A stretch of 64,000 nucleotides of DNA, from assembly GCF_000170895.1 (NCBI RefSeq), contig NZ_ABCS01000041.1, forward strand, positions 1 through 64,000. The letters run 5' to 3'. Of this stretch, positions 42,364-51,328 are shown in pieces. Position 1 is the stretch's first letter, and every line of letters starts with the position of its first letter. The stretch is from Plesiocystis pacifica SIR-1. Lineage in GTDB: Bacteria; Myxococcota_A; Polyangia; Nannocystales; Nannocystaceae. The position numbers and the translations under genes were made by a program. Under the pieces are notes generated by a model, which was given only the letters and a program-made list of their open reading frames with translations, had not been told where the DNA came from and did no database searches.

Positions 42364-45300
42364 GGTTCCAGCGTGGCTCGCCAGGTGTCGAGTTCGGCGA
42401 GGGCCTGGGCCTCGGAAGGGCCCGCGTTTGCGTAGGTTTCGGCGGCGAGCGTGGCGAGCTCGGCTACGCGGGCGGCGGCGTGTTCGTCGGCTTTCCCGGC
42501 CTGGAGGGACTCCCACGAGGCGCGGGCTAGGGTCTCGCGGGCCCGGGCGAGCATGATCGGCTCGCCCTCGTTGGCCTCGCCGTGGGCGACGGCTTGCTCG
42601 AGCAGTTCCAGGGCCTTTGTCAGCTGGCCGCGCTGCCAGAGGGTCGTGCCCAGGCCGAGGTAGGAGTAGATGAAGTCGGGGTGTGTGGGCTCGAAGTTGC
42701 GCTGGCGTAGCTCGAGGCCGCGGCTGTAGTGGCGCTCGGCCTCGTCGAGGCGGCCGAGGTCGAGGCTGGCCTCGCCCAGGTTGTCGAGGGTGATCACCAG
42801 CTCGTGGTGCTCCGCGCCGAAGGTCTGCTCTTGGATGGCGAGGGCCCGCTCGAAGTGGGGCATGGCGTCCTCCGGCGCGCCCTGGTCCCAGATCGCGATG
42901 CCCAGGCCGAGCAGGGGGCTGACGATCGTCGGGTGCTCGGGGCCGAGGCTGGCCTCGAAGATCGCGACGGCGCGCTCGTGCTGGCGCTGGGCCTCGGCGT
43001 CCTGTCCGAGGGAGTGGAGGGTGTTGCCGAGGTTGGTCCGCGCGCCGGCGACTCGGGTGTGCTCGGGGCTGTAGGCTTTTTGCCATACGGCCAGCGAGCG
43101 CTCGTGGTAGCGGCGGGCGTCCTCGAGCTCGCCGAGGGCCTCGGCGGCGAGGCCCAGGCCGCTGAGCGCGGCACCCACCTGGGCGTGCTCGGGGCCGAGG
43201 GTGGCCTCGAACACCGCGAGGGCGCGGGCGTAGGCCTGGGCGCCCTCTTCGATCTTGCCCTCCATCATCGACACGGTCCCGAGGCTGGTGAGGCTCGCGC
43301 CGACGTTGGGGTGCTCGTGGCCGACGAGGGACTCCCAGCGCGCGAGGGCCTGCTCTTGGTAGCGGCGGGCCAGGCCGAACTCGCCCTGGCTGGTCGCGAA
43401 GCTGCCGAGGTTGGTCAGCGCCGTGGCCACGCTCGCGGACTCGAGGCCGCGCGCTTCGCTGAGCGCCACGGCCTCCTCGAGCAAGCTCCGCGCCCGCTCG
43501 AAGTCCCCGGCCCGGGTCTCCATGGAGCCGGTCTGCGAGAGGTAGACGATGCGCGTGCTCGCCTCGTTGGCCGCGCGCGAGAGGGGCTCGGCGTCCACGG
43601 CCCAGCGCCGGGCGTCGTCGTGGCGGTCGAGCTCGACCCCGACGATGTAGACCAGCCACGACGAGGCGCGCGCGGCCTCGTCGAGCATGCCCACGCCCAG
43701 GGCGAGCTGGTAGGCCCGGGTCAGCGCGGCCTCGGCCTCTTCGTAGTCGCCCTCGCCCCCGAGCAGGCGACCCTGGAGCAGCCAGGCCCTGGCCTCGAGG
43801 GGCGCGTAGCCCAGGGCCTTCGCCTCGCGGGTCAGGGGCTCGACGAGCGCTCGACCTTCGGCGTACTGCCCGGCGCGGTAGTGGATCTTGCCGTCGACCA
43901 GGGCCGCGCTCAGCTCCGCCACGCGCTGGGCGACGGCGGGGTCCTCCGGCGGCGGCAGCTCGGCGGTGAGCGCCTCCAGATCGGCGCAGCGCTCGAGCGC
44001 GGGCAGGCCCTTGGCTAGCTGCGCGGCCTTGGGGAGCACGGCCGCGTCGGCCTTGGCGAGGACGCCGACGGTGGCCTCGACGTGGCGCAGGCGCTCGTCG
44101 AGGCAGGCCATGCGCAGGTCGAGCAGGCTGTCCGACTGCTCGCCGCGCTGGGAGGCCTCGCAGGTCTCTCGCCGCGCGGCGACCCACTCGCCCGTGTAGG
44201 CGTCCAGGCTGCTCTGGACCTTGGCCCAGGCGCTGTCGGAGTAGGGCAGCTCCGTCGCCGCCATGGCCTCGCGGACCTCGGCCTTTCGCGCGGCGTCCCA
44301 GACCCCGAAGAGCTCGTCCTCGAAGCCCGCGCAGGCTCGGGGGGGCTGGCTGGTCGCGGCCCCGCGCTCGCTCGCGGCGACGGCCAGGGCGCCCCCGAGG
44401 CCGCCGAGCGAGGCCACGAGCGCGAGGCCCGTGGCCCAGCGGCGCCGACGGAGGGCCGGATCGTCGGCGAGGGCCTCGAGCAGCGCGTCCATCGACGGCC
44501 AGCGCGCGTCGGGGTCGGCCGCGAGGCCGCGGATCACCACCGCGCGCACCCAAGCCGGGACCGAGGTCCCCGCGGGCGGCGGCTCGACGTCGCCCTTGCG
44601 CATCGCGCTGAGCATGGCGCCGATGGTCCCGCCGCTGTAGGGCCGGTAGCCGTAGAGGGCCTCGTGCAGGGCGACGCAGAAGGCGAACTGATCGCTGCGC
44701 AGATCGGCGTGGCCTTCGAACTGCTCCGGCGACATGTAGGCCGGGGTCCCGAGCAAGGCCCCGGTGCGCGTCATGGGCGTGCCGAGGGCCGAGGGGAAGG
44801 GCAGGCTGTCGAGCTTCCGGGGGTCGGCGTCGACGGTGTTGAGGTGCTCCTCGGGGCGGGCGAGGCCGAAGTCCATGACCCGCACGCGGCCGTCGTCGCC
44901 GAGCATCACGTTCTCGGGCTTGAAGTCGCGGTGGACCAGGCCCGCGGCGTGCGCTGCGGCCAGCCCCTCGCCGGCCTGGGTGAAGGGGCGCAGGACCGCG
45001 CGCCACGGGTGAGGGGTCTCGCCGGCCGTGCGCATCCACGCCCGCAGTGTCTGGCCCGAGACCATCTCCATGGCCACGAACAGGCGCCCTTCGTGGACGT
45101 CGACGTCGTGCACGGCGACGACGTGGGGGTGGCTGAGCTGGGCGAGCGCCTGGGCCTCTCGCTCGAGCCGCTTGCGCCCCGCTTCGCTGCCCTGGGCGAG
45201 GAGCAGCTTGAGCGCGACCTTGCGATCGAGCTTGGGGTCGTAGGCCGAGTAGACCACCCCCATCGCGCCGGCTCCGAGGACGTCGACGACCAGGTAGCGG

Positions 45301-45509
45301 CCGATGCGTTCGGGCGTGTCCTCGCGGGTCGAGGTGAGGCCTCCGCCCGAGGGCAGCGTATCCTCGCTCAGGGTCGGGCGGGCGGCTCTGCTCCCGCTCG
45401 CCTGCGCGTCGTCGAGGCTCAGGGTCTCGCCGGTCTCCAGCGAGGTCCAGCCGGCGCTCGGCTCGGTCTGCTTCCCAACGGCGTGGGGTCGTGGTCGACG
45501 CGCGGACAC
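42360..45509 (-). CDS. Ser/Thr protein kinase with C-terminal TPR array
   Basis: 1049-residue kinase. The kinase domain is at about 69-340: GRYLVVDVLGAGAMGVVY, VALKLLL, HRDFKPENVML, VMDFGLA, GTPAYMSPEQFEGH. One hydrophobic segment (about 358-378, GLALVASLGGLGGALAVAA) follows, so the C-terminal two-thirds should be outside the membrane. That part has a Cys-containing spacer and about ten TPR units of the kinesin-light-chain type (for example AQVGAALSGLGLAAEALGELEDARRYHERSLAVW, and repeated LGPEHP motifs) between about 640 and 960. This architecture is very common in myxobacteria. Start is GTG. The stop codon lies in the CTAG border of a repeat. The ligand of the TPRs is unknown. Confidence 0.93.
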   Translation of the reverse strand: MSARRPRPHAVGKQTEPSAGWTSLETGETLSLDDAQASGSRAARPTLSEDTLPSGGGLTSTREDTPERIGRYLVVDVLGAGAMGVVYSAYDPKLDRKVALKLLLAQGSEAGRKRLEREAQALAQLSHPHVVAVHDVDVHEGRLFVAMEMVSGQTLRAWMRTAGETPHPWRAVLRPFTQAGEGLAAAHAAGLVHRDFKPENVMLGDDGRVRVMDFGLARPEEHLNTVDADPRKLDSLPFPSALGTPMTRTGALLGTPAYMSPEQFEGHADLRSDQFAFCVALHEALYGYRPYSGGTIGAMLSAMRKGDVEPPPAGTSVPAWVRAVVIRGLAADPDARWPSMDALLEALADDPALRRRRWATGLALVASLGGLGGALAVAASERGAATSQPPRACAGFEDELFGVWDAARKAEVREAMAATELPYSDSAWAKVQSSLDAYTGEWVAARRETCEASQRGEQSDSLLDLRMACLDERLRHVEATVGVLAKADAAVLPKAAQLAKGLPALERCADLEALTAELPPPEDPAVAQRVAELSAALVDGKIHYRAGQYAEGRALVEPLTREAKALGYAPLEARAWLLQGRLLGGEGDYEEAEAALTRAYQLALGVGMLDEAARASSWLVYIVGVELDRHDDARRWAVDAEPLSRAANEASTRIVYLSQTGSMETRAGDFERARSLLEEAVALSEARGLESASVATALTNLGSFATSQGEFGLARRYQEQALARWESLVGHEHPNVGASLTSLGTVSMMEGKIEEGAQAYARALAVFEATLGPEHAQVGAALSGLGLAAEALGELEDARRYHERSLAVWQKAYSPEHTRVAGARTNLGNTLHSLGQDAEAQRQHERAVAIFEASLGPEHPTIVSPLLGLGIAIWDQGAPEDAMPHFERALAIQEQTFGAEHHELVITLDNLGEASLDLGRLDEAERHYSRGLELRQRNFEPTHPDFIYSYLGLGTTLWQRGQLTKALELLEQAVAHGEANEGEPIMLARARETLARASWESLQAGKADEHAAARVAELATLAAETYANAGPSEAQALAELDTWRATLEP

Positions 45510-45680
45510 TCGGCCACGCTAGCGAAGAGCGAGGCGCGAGTGCGCGCCTCGTGGAGCCTTGGGCCCGCGCTGTGGGGGGACCGAGGCCAACCCTGGCTGG
45601 GAGGTCGGCGCGGAAGGGACTGCACCAAGAGACACGCCGCGGATGAAGGGATCACGGCGTCGCCGTGCCAGAGTCGAACG
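45510..45680. other. Intergenic region upstream of the TPR kinase
   Basis: About 170 bases between the GTG start of the TPR kinase (minus strand) and the methyltransferase remnant (plus strand). It probably holds the kinase promoter. I see no repeat, RNA gene or convincing promoter boxes. Confidence 0.35.
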
Positions 45681-45887
45681 ATGCAGGAGTCTCCCGCCAA
45701 GCTCGCCGAGGAGTACCGTCGTCAGCTTGGCTGGCGCAGCTGGGACGACGCCTTTGTTCGCCTGCCGCCCCTGGAGGGGGCCGAGCTAGCGGGTGCCGGG
45801 TGGTCTTCGTGCTCGCGCGGACGGGCGGCGCCGCGGAGCCGAGCGTCCGCGCTCAGGACGTGGCGCTCGACGCCGTCTCCGACTTGA
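45681..45887 (+). pseudogene. Truncated class I methyltransferase fragment
   Basis: From the ATG at 45681 the first 36 residues read MQESPAKLAEEYRRQLGWRS, WDDAFVRLPPLEGAEL. This matches the usual lead-in of a class I SAM-dependent methyltransferase (YRRQ-x-WR-x-W-x-x-x-x-x-x-LPPL-x-G), which should continue with VLDLGCGxG. Instead, the sequence changes abruptly at about 45786, exactly at a CTAG, to Gly/Ser/Arg-rich nonsense that runs into the convergent cydB 3' end. None of the SAM-binding motifs is present in any frame nearby. I read it as a gene remnant broken by a deletion or insertion. Confidence 0.5.
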
Positions 45888-46887
45888 ACACCCGAAACAG
45901 CCACCACAGCGCCGGCACGAACAGCACCGATCCGCCAGCGAGCACGTAGGGCAGGCGCGCGAGCACGGCCTCGCGGGCGCCGGCGTCCTGATGATCGAGG
46001 GCGCCGAGGACCAGGTCGCCGTCCATGGCCACGCCCCAGCCGACGACGACCAGGGCGACCTGAACGATCACCAGGGCCCGCGCGACCTGGAGCATGTCCC
46101 GGCGCAGGCACACGATGGCGGCGACGGCGACGGCGGCGGTCAGGGCCTGGGCAGGCAGCGACCAGGGCTGGGCGAGGAGGTTGTGGAACAGCTCGGGGCT
46201 CTCGGCCCAGGCCCGCCAGCACACGAGCATGGCCAGGGCGCCCGCGACCGCCTCGCTGATCACGGCGCGGCGGCGAAAGTCGATGCTCAGCTCGAGCTCG
46301 CCGCGGACCTGGGCCTCGCGGGCGAGGTAGGTCGCCGCGAGCATCGTGAACAGGGCGAGGGTGAACAGGCCGACGGCGAGGGCGAAGGGGCTCGTCCACC
46401 CGACGAAGAAGCCCGAGCGCACCTGGGGCGCCCCGGCCGCGTCGAGCTCGACGAGGATGTCGCCAGAGGACAGCGCGGCCAGGATCGCGCCCAGGGCGAT
46501 GGGCGTCGCGGCGCTGGTGATCGCGAACACCCGGCCCCACTGCGCCCGGCGCTCGTCGGGCTCCATGCCGTAGGCGCGGAAGATGAACGCCGAGCCGCGC
46601 AGCACGATGCCCACGAGCACGAGCAAGATCGGCACGTGCAGGGCGATGGAGACCACGGCGAAGGCGTGGGGGAACACGCTGAACAGCATCACCACCACGA
46701 AGATCATCCAGATGTGGTTGACCTCCCAGATCGGCGCGATGGCCTCGGCGATGAGCTCGCGCTGCCGCTCCCGGCGTGGCCCGGTGGCGAGCAGGTCCCA
46801 CAGCCCGCCGCCAAAGTCGGCGCCCGCGGTCACGGCGTAGGCGATCACGGCGACGCCGATGAGCCAGTACACGGCCGTCGCGCTCAC
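45853..46887 (-). CDS. cydB: Cytochrome bd ubiquinol oxidase subunit II
   Basis: 344-residue membrane subunit of the bd-type (or cyanide-insensitive CioB type) quinol oxidase, which reduces O2 to water and builds proton motive force without pumping. The N-terminal part is diagnostic: AVTAGADFGGGLWDLLATG, IAEAIAPIWEVNHIWMIFVVVMLFSVFPHAF, RGSAFIFRAYG. Eight hydrophobic segments are visible. Its start overlaps the cydA stop by four bases (ATGA), so both subunits are made in a coupled manner. No small CydX-like ORF is evident after it. Confidence 0.95.
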   Translation of the reverse strand: MSATAVYWLIGVAVIAYAVTAGADFGGGLWDLLATGPRRERQRELIAEAIAPIWEVNHIWMIFVVVMLFSVFPHAFAVVSIALHVPILLVLVGIVLRGSAFIFRAYGMEPDERRAQWGRVFAITSAATPIALGAILAALSSGDILVELDAAGAPQVRSGFFVGWTSPFALAVGLFTLALFTMLAATYLAREAQVRGELELSIDFRRRAVISEAVAGALAMLVCWRAWAESPELFHNLLAQPWSLPAQALTAAVAVAAIVCLRRDMLQVARALVIVQVALVVVGWGVAMDGDLVLGALDHQDAGAREAVLARLPYVLAGGSVLFVPALWWLFRVFKSETASSATS

Positions 46888-48251
46888 GCTTCACCTCCCT
46901 CGGGGGCAACGTCAGGCTCGGGGGCAGCGTCGGTGGTCACGAGCACGTGGCGACGCAAGAGCATGAACACGACCACGCCGAGGAACAGGTAGAGCAGGCT
47001 AAAGGCGATCATCGGCGTGGCCAGCCCGGGCATGGGCGTGACGGCGTCGGCGGTCTTCATGTAGCCCTGGATGACCCACGGCTGGCGGCCGACCTCGGTC
47101 ACCACCCAGCCCGCCTCGATGGCGATCAGGCCCAGGGGCGTGGCGAGGGCCGCGGGGATCAGGAAGTAGCGGCGCTCCCAGGGCGGCGGCCCGAGCCCGC
47201 GCCAGTGCAGCAGCCACAGCCCGCCGCCGGCCATGGCGATGAGCAGCATCGCCGTCCCGGCGCCGACCATGATCTGGAAGGCGACGTGGACCACGGCGAC
47301 CGGCGGCCACAGCTCGCGGTCGACCTCTTCGAGGCCCTTGACCTCGGCGTCGAAGTCGTTGAAGGCCATGAAGCTCAGGACGCCGGGGAGCTCGACGGCG
47401 TACTCGAGCTCCATGGTCTCCTCGTTGGGCAGGCCGCCGAGGGCCAGGGGCGCGCGGGTCTGGGTGTGGAACAGGGACTCGGCCGCGGCCAGCTTGGTCG
47501 GCTGGTACTCGGCGATGTGCTGGGCCGAGTGGTGGCCGCTGACCAGCTGGGCCGGGACGCTGACGATGGCGAGCAGCAAGGCCAGGCGCAGCCCGGTGCG
47601 GTGCATGGCGCTGTCGGGGCTGCGCCGCAGGGCCCAGGCGTGGATGCCCAGGGCGGCGATGGCTACGGCCGAGTAGGCCGCCAGCACCATGTGCAGGGCC
47701 TGGGAGAAGAAGGCGTTGTTGAACATGGCCTCCCACGGCCGGATCTCGGTGAACTGCCCGACGCCGTCGGGGCCGAGGACGTAGACGAAGCCCGCCGGCT
47801 CGTTCATCCACGCGTTGACCGCGGTCACGAACACCGCCGAGGTCGTCCCGCAGATCGCCACGCCGACGCCCGTGGCCAGGTGGACCTTCGGCGGCAGCAG
47901 CTTCCAGCCGTAGAGGTAGAGCCCGAGGAAGATGGCCTCGAGGAAGAAGGCGAAGCCCTCGAGGCTAAAGGGCATGCCGACCAGGGGCCCGGCGTGGCGC
48001 ATGAACTCGGGCCACAAAAGGCCCAGCTCGAAGCTCAGCACGGTGCCGGACACGGCCCCGACGGCGAACAAGATGGCGGTGCCCTTGGCCCAGCGCTTGG
48101 CGAGCTCGAGGGCTGCGGGCTCGCCCGTTCGCAGGTAGCGCCACTCCGCGAGGGTCATCAGCGCGGGCATGGCCATCCCAGCGACGGCGAACAGGATGTG
48201 GAAGGCCAGGGAGATGGCCATCTGACTGCGTGCGGCGAAGAGATCGGTCAT
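46884..48251 (-). CDS. cydA: Cytochrome bd ubiquinol oxidase subunit I
   Basis: 455-residue haem-carrying subunit of the bd oxidase. H18 in SLAFHILFAV is the high-spin b595 ligand position. Signatures are FELGLLWPEFMRHAGPLVGMPFSLEGFAFFLEAIFLGLYLYGW, NAWMNEPAG, SGHHSAQHIAEYQPTKLAAAES, and GRQPWVIQGYMKTADAVTP (the GRQPW quinol-site signature). The loop after helix 6 is short, so it is the Q-loop-short, CIO-like type. The length is on the short side of E. coli CydA (522), as in that type. Upstream are a promoter gap of about 100 bases and a divergent PAP2 gene. High O2 affinity suggests use at low oxygen. Confidence 0.95.
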   Translation of the reverse strand: MTDLFAARSQMAISLAFHILFAVAGMAMPALMTLAEWRYLRTGEPAALELAKRWAKGTAILFAVGAVSGTVLSFELGLLWPEFMRHAGPLVGMPFSLEGFAFFLEAIFLGLYLYGWKLLPPKVHLATGVGVAICGTTSAVFVTAVNAWMNEPAGFVYVLGPDGVGQFTEIRPWEAMFNNAFFSQALHMVLAAYSAVAIAALGIHAWALRRSPDSAMHRTGLRLALLLAIVSVPAQLVSGHHSAQHIAEYQPTKLAAAESLFHTQTRAPLALGGLPNEETMELEYAVELPGVLSFMAFNDFDAEVKGLEEVDRELWPPVAVVHVAFQIMVGAGTAMLLIAMAGGGLWLLHWRGLGPPPWERRYFLIPAALATPLGLIAIEAGWVVTEVGRQPWVIQGYMKTADAVTPMPGLATPMIAFSLLYLFLGVVVFMLLRRHVLVTTDAAPEPDVAPEGGEA

Positions 48252-48349
48252 GAGTCTTCAGTTGTGAGCTACCACCGCGTCTGTCGTGGACAACAGGGCA
48301 TTTGGGGCGATCCCCAGCAAGATTTTCCGTCTGGGCGTAGCATGGAGTC

Positions 48350-49300
48350 GTGAGCCCCCTGATCGTGTTCACTGCGTTTTCGTGCTGGGCCGCGCCCGAG
48401 GGGGCCGACGCTGCGAGCGTGGAACAGCCTGCAACGGACGTTGCGACGCAGCTGGACGCTTCGCGAGATCCCGAGCCCGAGCCCAAGTCCGAGCTCAAAC
48501 TCGAGCCCGGGCCCGAGCCGACTCGGGAGGCCCTGCCCGACATCCGCTTCCGCCTCGAGGTCGACCTCCCGATCTTCATCGGCTCGCTCGCGGTGTTCGG
48601 CGTGACCGAGGGCTTCAAGGCCCAGGTCAGCCCCCAGACCTGCCGGTGGTGCGAGCCCATCCCCGTGGGCCTGACCCTGCGCGACGCGACGCGCTGGGAG
48701 GACACGGAGGCCGGCGCGCTGACCTCCGACATCGTCGGCTACGGCGTGATCCCGGCGGTCAGCCTGGCCTTCACGCTGATCGGCGTGGGCCGGGAGGGGG
48801 AGTGGCGCAAGGTCCACGAGGATCTGATCGTCGCCTGGGAGGCGGTGGCCCTGTCGGCGGCGCTCACCAACCTGGTCAAGATCGGCGCCGGTCGTCAGCG
48901 GCCCTACGCCTACGCCGCGACCGAGCACGGCGAGCCGATCCCCTTCGCCGAGGATCCGGACCAGAACCTCAGCTTCAACTCCGGCCACACGAGCCTGGCC
49001 TTCTCCATGGCCACGAGCATGGCGACGGTCGCGACCTTGCGCGGACGCGAGATCGCCCCGGTGATGTGGGGGGTCGGCGTCCCCATGGCCGGCTTCGTCG
49101 CCTACCTGCGCATGGCCGGCGACCGGCACTGGTTCGGGGACGTGCTCGCCGGCGCGGGCCTGGGCACCCTCGTGGGGGTGGGCCTGCCGTGGCTGCTGCA
49201 CCACCCGGTCACGGGGGTCGTGCCCCGCGCGAAGGCCAGGGGCGTCGAGCTGAGCGTGCTCCCGCAGCCGGGCGGAGTGGTGCTCGCGGGGCGGATGTAG
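48350..49300 (+). CDS. PAP2-family membrane-associated phosphatase
   Basis: 316 residues: a hydrophobic start with an Ala/Cys motif, a Pro/Glu repeat linker (DPEPEPKSELKLEPGPEP, about 40-60), then a PAP2 (type 2 phosphatidic acid phosphatase) domain with several helices. The three catalytic motifs are seen as KIGAGRQRPY (KxxxxxxRP), FNSGHTS (PSGH with N for P) and RMAGDRHWFGDVLAG (SRxxxxxHxxxD with R-M for S-R). It would remove phosphate from lipid phosphates such as phosphatidate or undecaprenyl diphosphate. The Pro/Glu linker is unusual for the family. The start is GTG at 48350. Divergent from cydA. Confidence 0.85.
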   Translation: MSPLIVFTAFSCWAAPEGADAASVEQPATDVATQLDASRDPEPEPKSELKLEPGPEPTREALPDIRFRLEVDLPIFIGSLAVFGVTEGFKAQVSPQTCRWCEPIPVGLTLRDATRWEDTEAGALTSDIVGYGVIPAVSLAFTLIGVGREGEWRKVHEDLIVAWEAVALSAALTNLVKIGAGRQRPYAYAATEHGEPIPFAEDPDQNLSFNSGHTSLAFSMATSMATVATLRGREIAPVMWGVGVPMAGFVAYLRMAGDRHWFGDVLAGAGLGTLVGVGLPWLLHHPVTGVVPRAKARGVELSVLPQPGGVVLAGRM

Positions 49301-49388
49301 CCTCGAACAGCAGGGGGCGCGCCCGGGACTGGTAAATCTTGCAGTTGGGTCCAGCGCTGGAACGGACTTAGCTTCTGACGAACGAGCG

Positions 49389-50612
49389 ATGCAGATGCAG
49401 ACTCCCGACAGACTTCCGGTGACGGAAGGAGCCAACCCCGAGCCCTCGTTCTTCGAGGAGGTCACGGACTACATCGGCTTCGGGGCGGAGGACTCTGTGC
49501 GCTTGCGGGAATTTTTGCCGCGCGCCGAGGCGCACTTGCCTCACGTGGCCGAGCACTTCTACGAGCGCATCTTCTCGCACCCGCGCGCGGACCAGGTCAT
49601 CAGCGGGGGCCAAGAGCAGGTCGAGCGCCTCAAGCGGACCCTGGTCGAGTGGATGCGCAGCGGCCTCGCGGGGCCCCACGACTACGACTACTGCCTGCGT
49701 CGCTCTCGCATCGGGCACGTGCACGTGCGCATCGGGCTGCCGCAGCGCTACATGGTCACCGCGATGAACGGCATGCGCGTCGACTTCCGCGAGGTCATCG
49801 ACGAGCACTGCCGCAATCTTTACGACGCCACCGAGCGCGAGGCGCTGATCGTGTCCCTCGAGCGGCTGTTCGATCTGGACCTGGCGATCATGCTCGAGAC
49901 CTACAAGCTCGCCGCGGACGAGCGCCTGCGTCGGCGCGAGCGCCTGGCGACGATCGGGCAGCTCGCCGCGAGCATCGGCCACGACCTGCGCAACCCGCTC
50001 AGCGTGGTCCAGTCCTCGCTGTACATTTTGCGTCGGCGGGTCGCGGAGGACCCGCGCTCGAGCAAGCACATCGAGAAGATCGCCAACCAAGTCGACGAGT
50101 GCGACGCGATCATCACCCGGCTGCTGGAGATGGCGCGCAACCGGCCGCCGCAGCGCTCACTGATCACGGCCCGCGAGCTGTTCGAGACCTCGCTGGCGGC
50201 GGCGGCGGTGCCCGAGCGGATTCGCGTCGACGACGGCGCCGTCGAGGATCTGCAGCTGTTCGTGGACGCGGGGCTGTTCAAGCAGGCCCTGGTCAACTTG
50301 TTGATCAACGCGGTCCAGGCCCAGGAGGGGGCAGGAATCATCACCCTCACGGCCCGGCCAAACCCTGACGGAAGCGCGCTCATGCGCGTGGCAGACGGTG
50401 GCCCAGGTTTCGGCACCGAGACCCTCCCGTCGATCTTCGAGCCCCTGGTCACGACCAAGGCGAGCGGCACGGGGCTGGGCCTGGCCCTGGTCAAGAGCAT
50501 CATCGAGCGTCACGGAGGGCAGGCCACGGCCGGGAATGTCGACGAGGGCGGCGCGGCCGTTACACTTCACTTGAGCTCGGTGTCTGTCCCCACCGCTCCC
50601 ACCCCGCCATGA
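49389..50612 (+). CDS. Globin-coupled sensor histidine kinase
   Basis: 407-residue soluble kinase. The N-terminal protoglobin domain (about 20-180) carries the globin-coupled sensor signature IGHVHVRIGL, with H112 as the proximal haem ligand, then RYMVTAMNGM. It should bind haem and sense O2, NO or CO. The kinase part has HisKA LAASIGHDLRNPLSVVQ with phospho-acceptor H198, then N box NLLINAVQA, GGPGFG, and GTGLGLALVKSIIERHGG. The ATG overlaps nothing upstream; the stop overlaps the start of the double-receiver gene (ATGA), so these are translationally coupled and likely form one phosphorelay. cydAB lie about 1.1 kb away on the other strand, but a regulatory link is only an inference. Confidence 0.93.
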   Translation: MQMQTPDRLPVTEGANPEPSFFEEVTDYIGFGAEDSVRLREFLPRAEAHLPHVAEHFYERIFSHPRADQVISGGQEQVERLKRTLVEWMRSGLAGPHDYDYCLRRSRIGHVHVRIGLPQRYMVTAMNGMRVDFREVIDEHCRNLYDATEREALIVSLERLFDLDLAIMLETYKLAADERLRRRERLATIGQLAASIGHDLRNPLSVVQSSLYILRRRVAEDPRSSKHIEKIANQVDECDAIITRLLEMARNRPPQRSLITARELFETSLAAAAVPERIRVDDGAVEDLQLFVDAGLFKQALVNLLINAVQAQEGAGIITLTARPNPDGSALMRVADGGPGFGTETLPSIFEPLVTTKASGTGLGLALVKSIIERHGGQATAGNVDEGGAAVTLHLSSVSVPTAPTPP

Positions 50613-51328
50613 ACCACGCGCCGACCTCCGTCCTCGTCATCGACGACAACGACGACCTGACCGAGAACATCGTCGAGATCCTCGACGACCTCGGCGTCTA
50701 CGTGCGCGTGGCCGGGAGCGGGGAGGAGGCCCTCGAGATCTTCGACGAGCGCCGCTGGGACCTGGTGGTCACGGACGTGCGCATGCCGGGCATCAACGGC
50801 ATCGAGCTCCTCGCCCAGCTCAAAGAGCGCAGCCCGGGCACCCCCGTGCTGGTCATGACCGGCTACGCCGACCGGGACACCCGCGCGGCCGCGCACCGCT
50901 CCGGGGCCCTCGCCGTCGTCCACAAGCCCCTCGACCTCGAGGCCTTCATCGAGCTCATCGAGCGGGTCAGCGCGGCCGAGACCCCGGTGCTGATCGTCGA
51001 CGACGACGACGCGCTGTGCTCCAACCTCACCGACATCCTCGGCGAGCAGCAGGGCGTGCTGCCCCACCCCGCCGCCACCCTCGAGCTCGCCCGCCGCCTG
51101 GCCGCCTGCGTCGACTTCCACGCCGCGCTCATCGACCTGCGCCTGCCCGACGGCGACGGCCTCAGCCTGGCCCGCGAGCTCGAGCGCCGGGCCGACGGGA
51201 GCCGGCGGCCGGTGATCGTGATGACGGGCTACCCCGAGGCCCTCGAGGGCGCCGAGGAAGGCGTCGAGGTCCTGGCCAAGCCCTTCCCCGTGCCCAACCT
51301 CGTCGAGCGCCTCCGAGAGATCGTGTGA
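50609..51328 (+). CDS. Tandem double-receiver response regulator
   Basis: 239 residues made only of two receiver domains. The first (about 5-120) has VIDDNDD, phospho-acceptor D56 in VVTDVRMPG, MTGYAD and K106 in VVHKPLD. The second (about 126-239) has IVDDDDA, D176 in LIDLRLPDGDG, and K224 in LAKPF. There is no output domain, so it should act as a phosphate relay or sink between the globin-coupled kinase (overlapping upstream) and the receiver-histidine kinase gene (overlapping downstream by GTGA at 51325-51328). The second domain lacks the usual first Asp spacing only slightly; both look competent. Confidence 0.92.
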   Translation: MNHAPTSVLVIDDNDDLTENIVEILDDLGVYVRVAGSGEEALEIFDERRWDLVVTDVRMPGINGIELLAQLKERSPGTPVLVMTGYADRDTRAAAHRSGALAVVHKPLDLEAFIELIERVSAAETPVLIVDDDDALCSNLTDILGEQQGVLPHPAATLELARRLAACVDFHAALIDLRLPDGDGLSLARELERRADGSRRPVIVMTGYPEALEGAEEGVEVLAKPFPVPNLVERLREIV

